Shown here piece by piece: positions 11,797 through 21,916 of a stretch of 64,000 nucleotides of DNA. The DNA comes from Bipolaris cookei (taxonomy: Eukaryota > Ascomycota > Dothideomycetes > Pleosporales > Pleosporaceae). The translations under genes were made by a program, and so were the position numbers. Below the pieces are notes generated by a model. The model was not told where the DNA came from. It saw only the letters and a program-made list of their open reading frames with translations, and did no database searches. How positions within the stretch are numbered: the first letter of the stretch is position 1; every line of letters begins with the position of its first letter. The stretch lies in contig NRSV01000049.1 of the NCBI GenBank assembly GCA_002286855.1, forward strand, positions 62,001 to 126,000, in the 5' to 3' direction.

Positions 11797-11822
11797 CGTA
11801 CCGTGCCCGTGCCCGTGACGCC
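11797..11822 (+). repeat. Left terminal inverted repeat of the pogo-like element
   Basis: 26 bases, CGTACCGTGCCCGTGCCCGT followed by GACGCC, identical to the reverse complement of 13861-13886. It is preceded by TA. Confidence 0.93.
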
Positions 11823-11881
11823 CCGCCTAACATCAAAACAATAGTAGCACTCTAACTTTGACACGTCGTAACTCCACCAAT

Positions 11882-13729
11882 ATGGTCCCGATTCAAACTG
11901 CGATTGAAAAAAATTGATTCGCGAATCAGGGGAATGTTTTGCATAAAATAGTTGCAAAGTATAACATTAATAGCTCAACGCTAAGCCGAAGACACCAAGG
12001 GTTACAGGCCTCGCGGGACACCAAGATAGCTGATCAGCTCAAACTCACCCAACACCAAGAGTTAGAGATTGTGCGGTACATCACCAAGCTTACTAAGCGA
12101 GGGCTTCCTCCTACGAGGGAGATGATTAGAAATTTCTCATCAGCAGTAGCTCATGAGGAGCTCAGTGAGAGCTGGGTTACTCGTTTTATCAACCGACATA
12201 AACTCCATCTTGTCTCGAAGTGAACCGCCGCCATGGACCGTAAGCGTCACCTAGCTGATTCTAGGCTAAAGTATAAGCTCTACGTCGAGCTGCTGCATCA
12301 AAAGATCACTGAATATAATCTCAATGCTCGAAATGTATATAATATGGTTAAGAAGGGCTTCTTAATCGGAATTATTGGGAGAAGCAAGAAGATCTTTAGT
12401 AAGCGTTAATGGAATAAGAAGGAAGTTAGAGCATCATCTCAAGATGGATTACGTGAATTTTTGACGCTCCTAGCTTGCGTGTGCGTTGATGGGAGCTCAT
12501 TGCCGCCGGGCCTCATCTACGCATCAGTTTAAGGAGCTATTAGATCAAACTGAGTGGAGGAGATTGAGGTTGGAAAGCATGAAGTTTTTATTAAATATCC
12601 ATCAGGCTGGTCAAATGATGACGTAAGGCTAGCTTGGCTTGAGCAGCTGTTTGATCGCTGCTTTGTACAGCGATCAGGTTGATGGCGGCTGTTCATCCTT
12701 CATGGCCACGGATCTCATCTCACGATGGAGTTTATCAGCTATTGTGATCGCCATAGAATCCTTCTAATGGTCCTTCCTCCTCATTCGAATTACACGCTTC
12801 AACCGCTTGATGTAGTACTATTCAACTCTCTATCGCAGAGCTACTCTACCGAGCTCACCAACTATCTCTACCAAGCTTAAGGCCTCACTGCAATCAAGAA
12901 AGGAGACTTCTTCCCGCTGTTCTGGAGAGCCTGGTAAGCCTCCTTCACGCGATCAACTATGTTAGCAGCGTTTAAAGCGACTGGTATATAGCCAATAGAT
13001 TCAAACATTATCCTCCAGAGGTTTGCAAGCACGTCGGAAGGTGAGCGTAACTCATCATCAGCGCTCTCTGGCATTGATTGGAGAAAGCTCGATCGGTTGA
13101 TCCGAGTTGCTGTTGATGATAGCCATCAAAATGAGGCAAGAAAGCTGCGCTCAAGCGTTCACCATCTATCTGTTCAGAACGAGCTGCTGAAGCATGAGAT
13201 AGGGATCAAAGCAAGCTCTCCAATACAAGCAGAAGCATAAGGGCGAGGGCAGAGCGCTTGATCTTCATCAGCGCAAGGAGTAACATGGTGGAGCTATTCT
13301 ATGGCCGCCTCATAAGATACGTGAAGCTCGAGCTCGAGAAGCAGTTCGTGAGTACCATGAGGTGGAGGAGAAACTCCAGGAAGTACGGGCCAAGAAGGAC
13401 CGCGAGGAGGCTCAATTGCAGCGTCAAATTGAGCGCGAGGAGAAGCGCTCTGGACGATTGAGGCTTAATAAGGTGCGTAAGCTTGAGCGAACTAAGAAAG
13501 CAGCTAAACGCGCGCGTCAAACTGAAGCTCGTAACGCGAAAAATAAGCTCATCAATAAGCTCAAAAACGCAAGCGCACAGCCTCATGAGCGCCCACCTCA
13601 AAGAAAAAGCGTCAAAAACAATCTGTGGTGGATGGAGCTCGCGATGGAGCTGCACCTGCTTCATCCCCTATCCCACCAAAGATCACAACGCGGGGCCGCA
13701 GCATCGACCTCCCGCAAAAACTTAGATAG
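11882..13729 (+). pseudogene. Fot1/pogo-type transposase, RIP-damaged
   Basis: This is a Tc1/pogo-type transposase with a CENP-B-like N-terminal helix-turn-helix region (STLSRRHQG, GLPPTREMIRNF) and a DDE endonuclease core. Core motifs remain in order: ACVCVDGSSLPPGLIYAS, FILHGHGSHLTMEFIS, VLPPHSNYTLQPLD and KKGDFFPLFWRAW; the protein ends at an SIDLPQKLR tail around 13729. From the start codon at 11882 to about 13200 the frame is continuous but interrupted by stops, including 12221-12223 (TGA), 12407-12409, 12530-12532, 12878-12880 and 12935-12937 (all TAA). At the TAA sites the family usually has Gln (CAA). After about 13200 the frame shifts. The catalytic Asp of the GHGSH block is replaced (LHGHGSH where LDGHGSH is usual). 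Confidence 0.88.
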
Positions 13730-13860
13730 TAAAAACTTACTAGTAGCATTCAATTACTACAATACTATATTTTTATATACATTAGGCTATTATGTAGCGT
13801 TGTACAGCTTCAAGTTTAATATCGCGATGATGGTGTTAGGCGGGGCGTTACGCGAATCCG

Positions 13861-13886
13861 GGCGTCACGGGCACGGGCACGGTACG
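13861..13886 (-). repeat. Right terminal inverted repeat of the pogo-like element
   Basis: 26 bases that are the exact reverse complement of 11797-11822, followed by TA at 13887-13888. Confidence 0.93.
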
Positions 13887-13888
13887 TA

Positions 13889-14460
13889 GCGCGAATGTCA
13901 ACGTCACACTTCAACCCTAATATCTTCCGTCATCAACCTACTACTGACAGACGAATTATTATTATCGTCGTTACGAACACCTATGACAATCTGATTTTCA
14001 GATATCGTTTAAGACTCGTTGCATTGTAAAAGGGTATAGTGTACAGAATCCTGCTCAATAAAACTTCCTGTGTGGCAACATTCAATCGCCTCGCCTTGCA
14101 GCTTTTCCCATCTATGCAGTTGAGGCTGCCTTGCGCCCCCAGTATGGTGGGGGGAGCGAAAGCTTTAAAAAAAAATTACAACCGACAAAATCACAATACA
14201 TGATGGTACAAATCGCAAAGCAAAAACTCCTGACAAGACAAGATGGGAAACGCGCCAAGGGGTTGTCGCTGAGCCTGCAGCAGCCCAGTGCCTTGCATCC
14301 TCGTGCCTACTGCCTAGCAAAGGCAAAAGGGCTTCAAGGAGCTTCAAGTTGCAAAGCAAGAAAACCCCTCGAAATCTAAAAATAACCTGACAGCCATCAA
14401 GTTTATCAGAGATGTGTGCCGCGTTCGGCACGGCCTCAATCGTTTCGAATCTGCCAATGA
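13889..14460. other. Intergenic, transposon flank to Myb-like gene
   Basis: About 570 bases between the transposon and the end of the minus-strand Myb-like gene, probably mostly its 3' UTR. No gene was recognised. Confidence 0.5.
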
Positions 14461-15983
14461 TTACTCGCAGGCCGGGTTCAACTCCAACCACTTTCTCTTG
14501 CAAGTCGAATTACCAAAGTGGTATGATCCGCCATTTTCCTCGATATAGTCGGCCACCTTCTTCCAGGAGACCTTCATGAGCTTCTGCTCAGTGCTCAACG
14601 CGGATGGGTCCTGCAGATTGCTTTCGATGCGCTTTAACTCCTGCCGAACGGTCTCGTTTAATAACTCCATCTAAGGAAGCATTAGTAGAGCTCTGGCTAA
14701 ATGTGCAGGGGCTTTCTTACATCAAACTTTGTCCACGCGGGCTTACGGACACGGTCCCTCCGGTCTTTGGTCAAGGAGCGATAACGTCCCCTCAGAGTGG
14801 ACTCTGCGGGATTCTCCCCGATTAACTTCTTTTTGATCTCTTTGTATGTCTCGCCCCTCTTCTTGCCCTCGATGAGCATTCGGTCGTTGCGCTCGCGTTG
14901 GGCTTGCGTACTAGCCCTACGAGGGACTTGAAATCGAGGCTGAATGCGATTTTGGGTGGGTGCAGCGTGCGACTCAGTCCCGAGAGATGAGTGGCACTGC
15001 GTACCCCACATATCGTCTGTGGACGAGAAAAATTTCGGATTATACCACGGAGACGCACCCTGATTGCTGTCATACGAGTAACAATGCTCAGGCGCAAATA
15101 CCAGGTTCTTTCCGGGAGTCTGGATAGTCTGTTCTTGTCCAGTGTGGCCTGTGGAAGTAGGAAGGGACAAGACTAAATTGCCCTCCATTTGCGGCATTCC
15201 ACTGAGTCCGGCATCAGCAAAGTAAGTTTCGGGTTTGAGTGATGGCACGACTATAGTTGGAGAATACGTCGGAAGTGTACCCCAGTTGCAACTTGGTGAG
15301 GCTTGATCCGGCATTGACTCTGGGCTGTAAGAGTTGTCGAACTCGTCGCTAGTGAAACTCTTTGGCGATATGGATGTACGCATGGCTGCATTAGACGAGA
15401 TGGGGTTTGCTCCTTGTGGCAGCCCATTCAAATGAGCCAGCGCCCTTGTTGCTGGCACGGCATACCCACAAACTTTGGGGATGGCACTCTGGGCAGCAAG
15501 GTGATTGTACATTAGGTCGCTGTTCTGGCCAAACTGAGAGTCCGATTGGCGTAAGATGTATGGCTCAACCTGTTGGATGACCTGGTGACAGTCAAGAGAG
15601 GTCAAGACACCGGCTGCGCCACTCCAGCTGCGATCCGATGAGTATGCCATGCCGGGGCTCGAGCCCACAGGCGCGGTGCCTGATGACTCAACATCGTCCG
15701 CTGGTGACGGCTGCAATTTCCAGGGCTGACACTGCATGTGGCTGTCAGATCTATACTGATCTGCCTGCATCGTCGTCAACCATGAGGGCAGTCCAATTCG
15801 ATAGTCACTTACTAGCATTGACTGTGCCATGGCGAGATCCTGATGGTCGTTGCTAAAATGAGGCAAGGCTGTTGAGACTTGGTCGATGCAGGACAAGCAG
15901 GGCTGCGACAAAGAGCAGGATTGACGGAACAGAAAATGTTCGTCTAGATTGTAGCGCTGGGCAAGTGCTTCAGCTTCCGTCAT
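14461..15983 (-). CDS. Myb/SANT-like DNA-binding domain protein
   Basis: Two exons, 15983-14721 and 14670-14461, separated by a 50-nt intron (GTAAGA...TTAG, CTAAT branch point), encode 490 residues. The N-terminal 330 residues are low-complexity, rich in Ser, Pro and Gln, with no recognised fold. The C-terminal 140 residues are basic and helical: RNDRMLIEGKKRGETYKEI, then a STLRGRYRSLTKDRRDRVRK segment, a helix with WTKFD, and after the splice a third block with VSWKKVADYIEENGG and STCKRKWLEL. The spaced Trp residues and the order of helices fit a Myb/SANT-like helix-turn-helix used by many uncharacterised fungal nuclear proteins. I infer a transcription-factor role with an N-terminal activation region. 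The target genes are unknown. Confidence 0.75.
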
Positions 15984-18208
15984 GGTTGCGCGTGCGACAA
16001 GCGCCTCTTATGGCGATGACCAGGGCGGATGAAGTTACAACACGTGCCAAAATCGCGGTGAATGTGTAGTCAGGCGAAAGAAACTATCGCAAGGTTCGGG
16101 GCTTGTGAAGCGTACGTTGCTAGAATTGCGGGGTGGCGTGGATGCGTCAAGGTCCACAGGTATGTTCAGCATTCACTGCGTGACGCCACTTCATTCGCTC
16201 AATGCGGTCGAGCGTCTTGCAGGCGGTAGAATTGCGGGACTTTGAACAGTGTGAAGACCTGCCAAGCCGTGCCAAAGACAGCAATGACAATGTAATGCGT
16301 GGGCCTGTTAGTGTGAATGGTTGGCGTCAAGTGAAGAAAGGCTGGCCCTGATACCTATATGGTACAATAGGAGGACAGCACAAGGCACCTAGTCGATACA
16401 CATCATTAGCTCGCTAACTGGAAGGAAGATGTGTGAATGAGGTTTGCCTAACCACGAACTGCCACGAGATGTCAGAAGAACCGAAAGATGGACAAAGGCC
16501 ACGGCAATGGTCACATGAGCAGATACAAACACTCTAGGGTATCTCCTGGCGCACTGTGACTCGTGGAACGAGTCTCCTGGACAGTAAAGAAGAGAAAAAA
16601 ATGCAGTAAAATGACAGCTGGATCGTATACTAGCAAGACAGAGCGCAGAGATGAAGCCGAAGCCAAGCAATGAAACAAGTCCAATTACATGAGAGTGTAG
16701 GCATGGGGGTTGGAGTGATGGTCGACGCGTTTATATTGTAAGACAGTCCCGACCTGCTGCGCCTGGAGCTACGAGACTCGCGTTTGAAGCACTTAGCACC
16801 CAGGTCCGATGCCCATGTCCCATTATAATGTGGTGGACGGAAAGACAGGGTCTGGGCTTTCGGGCAGGCCCGTCATGGCCTGTAGTCACAGAGCCATAAA
16901 GGCTACGCAACAACAAGGCGGAAATGTGCAGCTGTCAGGCTGTGAAGTGAGCTGTACTGTCTTGTTCAGCACACAGAGGCATAATTTGGAAGCAATCGTG
17001 ATGTCGCTCAGAAAGTGGCACTGCTGTTCTGGTCCATTGACATCTCCAACGTGGCTAGCTGCGGACAGGCAAATACTAGCAATCTTGCAGAGATATGGAC
17101 TCAGCCCTCCCCAGCGGGCGGCTGGCAGACCTACGATTGCGATGGCTCAAACATCGGATCGAGTAAGGATTCGCTCGTCTAGGGCCAACTGAGCTGGCAG
17201 AAAATATTCTACGTCGTTTTGTTTGGCTGATGCGCAGAAGCGAACGGTTGACTGCATGACCTGGCTTGGCAGCAAGCAGTTCCGCCAGATACACCAGTGG
17301 AAGAGTAGACCAGAGGCCATGGCATCTGGAGATGGAGGTACGTATGACTTCTGATGCCATGGTGTACGCCGGGTCAGCGGGAGCCTTGTGCGTACCAGAC
17401 ATGTCGTCAACTATGCTAACACGTTACACACGAGGCTTGCAATCACCTCTGAATCGGCACATCATCCCCCGCAGCAGCAACGCTACTCTTGTCCATTACA
17501 GTCTCATGTTTCGATTTCTGGTTGGCCAAAGGTTGCAAAGCCTGTATGTGTATCTATCAATACTTTACCCGATGCCTACGATGCCCTTCTGTGCTTCGAC
17601 GCACCGCCATGACTAGACAGTTACTACTGGGTCAACGCACACACATGTATATACCGGCCTGCCCTCCCGCCTCGCCTGATACCTCTATACCGCCGGCAGG
17701 CTGCAGTCTCACAACCAACAGTGGCTGACGCGATTGTTGTTGTACAGAACGTGTGAGACATGGCCCTGGCATGCCTAGCATGCCGTCTCGGGTGGCGTGC
17801 GGCGCTACCTTGACAGGTCGCGGAGACTTTATCTTGCATATTACTGCATATTCTGGGGAAGTTCGTATCCGCCTCCGGTGGCCAAACGATCCACTTCACA
17901 GCGCAAGTAGTACAAAACAGCGGCAGTGTAGCATGCATAGGCAGTGCGAGGGTATAGAAGCCAAAGAGAAGATGTATACACACAGGCGAGGTAAGGAGAA
18001 TGTCTGACCAGAAAAAGAGGAATAAAGATGCAATCTTGAATAAGAGGCAGCAAGTTTGAGATGAAAGACATTTGAACTAATGTCGCAGAATTGTCTGAAT
18101 TTACAGCTATCACAGCCCGCCATGCGGCTTCGCGCCTCAAGCACCAGCGGCCTATCACGATTCCACCCATGCGCCGACCTATTCACAAGCTTTGCAGAAT
18201 ACTCTACA
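15984..18208. other. 2.2-kb gene-poor region
   Basis: No open frame here has convincing coding character, splice context or a family motif. It lies upstream of the Myb-like gene and downstream of the GST gene, so long regulatory or UTR sequence is likely. A non-coding transcript cannot be ruled out from sequence alone. Confidence 0.45.
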
Positions 18209-19383
18209 TCAGATCTTTGCCTTCTGATTACTAGGCGGCAGCAGTTCAACGTCCTTCCACGGTAACCCGAGAAACTCCCACATGTAAGAGAACCTAGACG
18301 GCACATCTGTCAGCATACCTGGCAGCTCTCTACCAATCGTCTGCCGTGTTTCATAACCCACACTTTCCTGGTTGCACACTATAGCAGCCTTTGTCCGGGG
18401 CGGGAGCCTTGCTAAACGCGGATATACCCGTCGCCATTCGGCTTTCCCTGTCCTCCCGCGAAGGGGCATACGCAGTGCGGTAAGGGACCGAAACAATGAA
18501 GAGATGGGCGAGGGGGCACTCACCTGTCACTACCAAAGAAAGGTTCTTCCTTCCTTTTCGAGTTTTGTACAGAGAACCATGGACAGCCAAACGCGCCTAG
18601 ATCGAGCGCTTCCTTTGTATTGTCGTTGAGACGCTGCTTGAATGGCGCACTGCTTGCATTCGATAATACATCTCGGACTTGGTCTTCCTTCAGCCGCAGC
18701 TGAAGCACCTCTGCAAGGACCTCTGGTTTACTGACATCTTTCTGGGTCTTCCACATAGCAGTAAAAATGTCAAGGAAGATGCTCACAAAATGCTCGGCAT
18801 GTGCCTCTTTCACATGGCACAGCGCCCGCTGTGGCAGCAAGGACAGGATGGGAAAAAATGGTGGGGTGCTGAGTTCGGGCACTCCAAAGTATTCTTTCGC
18901 CCGCTTGATATCATACTTGCTATACTTTGCCTTTGCCTCGAGGGTCCAGGGGGGCTTGTTGCCTGAGTCTCAATGTCAGCATGTATTCTTATCTGGCATG
19001 AACCAGCCTCTGCAGGCGCTGATACGGTGGGGAAAGGGCAATGCTTACCGCTGCCGACATTGATACCGCCTAGGAAGACGGGTACTATACTGTCAAAAGC
19101 TAGTCAGCCATGCACCTGGTTTGGGAAGAGGCATCATGTCGTTGGTCATGCTTGAGGTCGTCAAATCAAGGTAATTTCGCCGCGGCGCCACGAGATAGAC
19201 TTACTCAATTTCGATATTGTGTGCTTCGAGAATCGATCTGTTTCGTTCAAGATGAAGCAGAGCGAAGTATGAGTATGGAGATACTATGTGATGCGCAATT
19301 AGCATGTGACGTTAAACCCATCGAGGCTCCAGAGAGAGACAAAGCATACCGCAGTCCAGATAGCACGTAATTTTGCCCGACAT
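18209..19383 (-). CDS. Kappa-class glutathione S-transferase / DsbA-fold isomerase
   Basis: GST kappa enzymes have a thioredoxin fold with a helical insertion and conjugate glutathione in mitochondria or peroxisomes; the same fold includes 2-hydroxychromene-2-carboxylate isomerase. Five exons on the minus strand: 19383-19350, 19283-19205, 19089-19049, 18962-18524 and 18293-18209 give 225 residues. Family marks in order: MSGKITCYLDC, the active-site SPYSYFALLHL, VPVFLGGINVG, NKPPW, the YFGVPEL block, LGAFGCPWF and EPFFGSDRFSYMWEFLGLPW. The last intron (18523-18294) is 230 nt, much longer than the others, and is open in the frame of the last exon; retaining it would end the protein right after SDR. 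The gene is divergent from a short-chain dehydrogenase. Confidence 0.88.
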
Positions 19384-19817
19384 TTTCGTGATTTCTCCGG
19401 TTTCCAGTATCGACGAATCAGTTATTATCCCAAAGAAGTGGATTCCATCACGAAAGTTATGAGCATTGCCTGTCGGCGTGACGTGACCCTGGCAGTCTTG
19501 GCTGCCGAGGTCCATCAGAGCTTATCATCAGTAATCATCACCCACCACTCCACCTCTCCGCACGCGTCAAACAGTAGATGCGCATACCCCGGATTTGTGC
19601 ACGACGCGTAACTATTGGAACTATGGGCAATTCATCCAATCTCAACACCGAGGCCGCTCGCGCTTGATTGACTCGCTGATTATAAATCTGGCAATACACT
19701 GACTCTATGTAACGGTCTTTTGCCCATGTGCTATTAAAGCAAGGGCACAAGCTTCATATCCTGTCCATCTTCTGTCCATCTTCAGTAATTAGTATTTGAA
19801 GCAAGCAAAGAACAATT
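19384..19817. promoter_or_regulatory. Shared divergent promoter, GST kappa / SDR
   Basis: The 434 bases between the two start codons must hold both promoters. The shared control of two redox or detoxification enzymes is an inference from position only. Confidence 0.4.
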
Positions 19818-20884
19818 ATGCCAGAGTCTACCAAGCAAGTCGCGCTCGTCGTCGGTGCCTCTCGAGGAATTGGTCGCCAAATTGCTATCGACCTGGCCAA
19901 AGATGGCTACGCAGGTAAGGAAGCAGATATACAACTTCAACACAACATATCTTGAACCACCAGATCCAAAAGAAAACATCAAAAGAGAAGGATCAGAAGA
20001 GGAAAAAAACCTAGCTAACCCACCCACCCCCAACAGTCATCGTAGCCGCAAAATCCACCTCAGATGCCTCAACCACCACCCCCTTCCCCCCCCACCCCAA
20101 CTCCCCCGCCTCCACCATCTCCACAGTCGCACGCGAGATCTGCGATGCAGGCGGCGACGCCACTGCTATCCCCGTCGACACACGCGACTACACCAGCATC
20201 GAATCCCTCGTTTCACGCACCCTCTCCACCTATGGCCGCCTCGACGTGCTCGTCTACAACAGCGGTGCCATCTGGTGGGCCCCCGTCGCCAAAACCCCCA
20301 TGAAACGCTTTCAGTTGATGCAGCGCGTGAATGTCGAGGGCGTGTACGGCGTTGTTCAGGCTTGTCTGCCGCATTTCCAACAGCAAAAAGACGCAGAGTG
20401 GAAGGGAAGAATCGTTATTGTTAGTCCACCCATTTACTCCCGCTTTTTCCGCGGTAAAACAGCATATGCGATTGGTAAGGTCGGTATGTCGGTCTTGACT
20501 ATGGGTCTTGCTATGGATTTTGTGCGTCAAGAGAAGACGGGAATGGCAGTCACGAGTTTGTGGCCTGCGACGGCGATTCAAAGTGCGGCGACGACGAATT
20601 TAGCGCGGGATGAGGCGAGTGAGCTGCGGACTCCGAATATCTTTTCGGATGCGGTGAGGGAGATTATCAAGGCGCCGGCGGAGCAGGTTAATGGGAGGTT
20701 GTTGCTTGATGAGGATTTTTTGAGGGAGAGTGGGGTCACGGAGTTCGAGGGGTATAGTGTTGTACCGGGGAGTCGCCCGAGGAGGATTATGCCCGAGGAG
20801 TTTCCAAATTTGAGGGTGAAGGAGCAGGATGATGAGGGGAGGAGGATGGATAGTACGGTTTTGAGGGCTGCGGCGAAGTTGTGA
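19818..20884 (+). CDS. Short-chain dehydrogenase/reductase, HSDL2-like
   Basis: Two exons, 19818-19914 and 20037-20884, separated by a 122-nt intron, encode 314 residues. The Rossmann fold is clear: GASRGIG for dinucleotide binding near residue 13, VDTRDYTS for the adenine-ring Asp, YNSGA in place of the NAG motif, and YAIGK as the catalytic Tyr-x3-Lys. The acceptor-side residues after the catalytic loop (GMAVTSLWPATAIQSAA) match the hydroxysteroid dehydrogenase-like 2 subgroup, which often acts in peroxisomes or mitochondria. The C-terminus (LRAAAKL) ends in AKL, which resembles a peroxisomal PTS1 signal. The substrate cannot be read from sequence. It is divergent from the kappa-class GST. 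Confidence 0.9.
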
Positions 20885-21916
20885 GGGTTTTGGTGTTGGA
20901 GGGGGGGGGGGAGGGTATGCTGGAACGTGTGCGTGTTTGTTGTTGCCTTTTTCCATGTTCAATAAGACAGACGTGAAATGTACTGCCGAAAATATACAAG
21001 AAAAATAAAGAGATGCTATTTTTGTTAGAAAGGAATAGTGGAGAAAGGTATCAAGCCATGGTCTGTGTATTAGCTTTCCCTTAATTTTTCCCCTCACGTC
21101 CACATCCACATCTTCAATCATTACACTCATTCCCTCACCCTTCAGCATCACCAACCAATTAAGAAGCGCATTAACCACAATTCAGTATTAGACGACCTAT
21201 TCAAACATTTCATTCTTATCTAAACACGAAAACCTCCCTCCCTCCCTACAACCCCATATCCTAACCTCGTCACCCAACCAACACAAATTACTATATCCCA
21301 AATAAAAAAATTATTCCCAGCTAAACACCATGCTTGCTAAAACCCCGCAAGAAAAATCCTCCAAATCTCCAAATCTCAAAAACGCGGGAACCCAAAAAAA
21401 AGACAAAGCCACTACTAATACAGGGAATTGATTCAACTTCGCAATACACATGTAACTCAGTGTCCATTACTCGCGTTGTCTTAAAGACAAAACCCTAAAG
21501 CCCCAAAATTCCAGAGGAGAGAGGTATATATATAAACGTGCTCAATTAGACAGAAGTTTTTTTCTCTTGGGGGAAATCCTTTATGTAAGAAAGGGTATAA
21601 TTATCGAGCAAGAGCGCGCAGATAGACAGATAGAGAACAAACAGGAGGGGTGTAATCAACAACGTCTATGTGAGGATGATGGTGATTTGGGGGAAAAATA
21701 AAGATGCTTCGCTTTGTAACACATGCCATGCTGATAAGATTAAAATGCGCGACGAGCGTGCGTGCGCGTACCAGGATAAAAGACAAAAGCTTTCTCCTAA
21801 TCGACCGGAAAAAAAGGACCAAAAAATTCATGCATGAGGTATCGGTTTCTCGCAATCTCTTTTGTAAAATAACGAGGGTTGCCTGCCTTGTGGACAGGAG
21901 GTGATCAATCGTTCAT
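20885..21916. other. Intergenic, strand-asymmetric, low complexity
   Basis: About 1 kb between the SDR and the next minus-strand gene. It starts with a G run, then becomes pyrimidine-rich and AT-rich, with several A runs. Probably 3' UTRs of the two convergent genes. No coding exon was found. Confidence 0.5.

Larger units (their letters stand above)
11797..13886 (+). mobile_element. Decayed pogo/Fot1-like DNA transposon with TIRs and TA duplication
   Basis: A 2,090-bp element is bounded by perfect 26-bp terminal inverted repeats beginning CGTACCGTGCCCGTG, and flanked on both sides by the dinucleotide TA (11795-11796 and 13887-13888), the target duplication of the Tc1/mariner/pogo superfamily. 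Inside the left TIR the sequence continues CCGCCTAACA. The right end has the same continuation but with about 17 extra bases, so the termini have diverged by an indel. The interior holds a broken transposase gene of the Fot1/pogo type. The element is inactive as it stands. It sits between Apa2 (about 80 bp away) and the downstream Myb-like gene. Confidence 0.9.

Noticed and set aside
15984..18208. Small genes in the 2.2-kb gap
   Set aside because: Several frames of 60-136 codons exist on both strands, but they overlap one another and none has a motif or plausible exon partner.
18209..20884. GST plus SDR as the core of a secondary-metabolite cluster
   Set aside because: No polyketide synthase, NRPS, terpene cyclase or P450 lies nearby, and the flanking genes look like housekeeping or structural genes.
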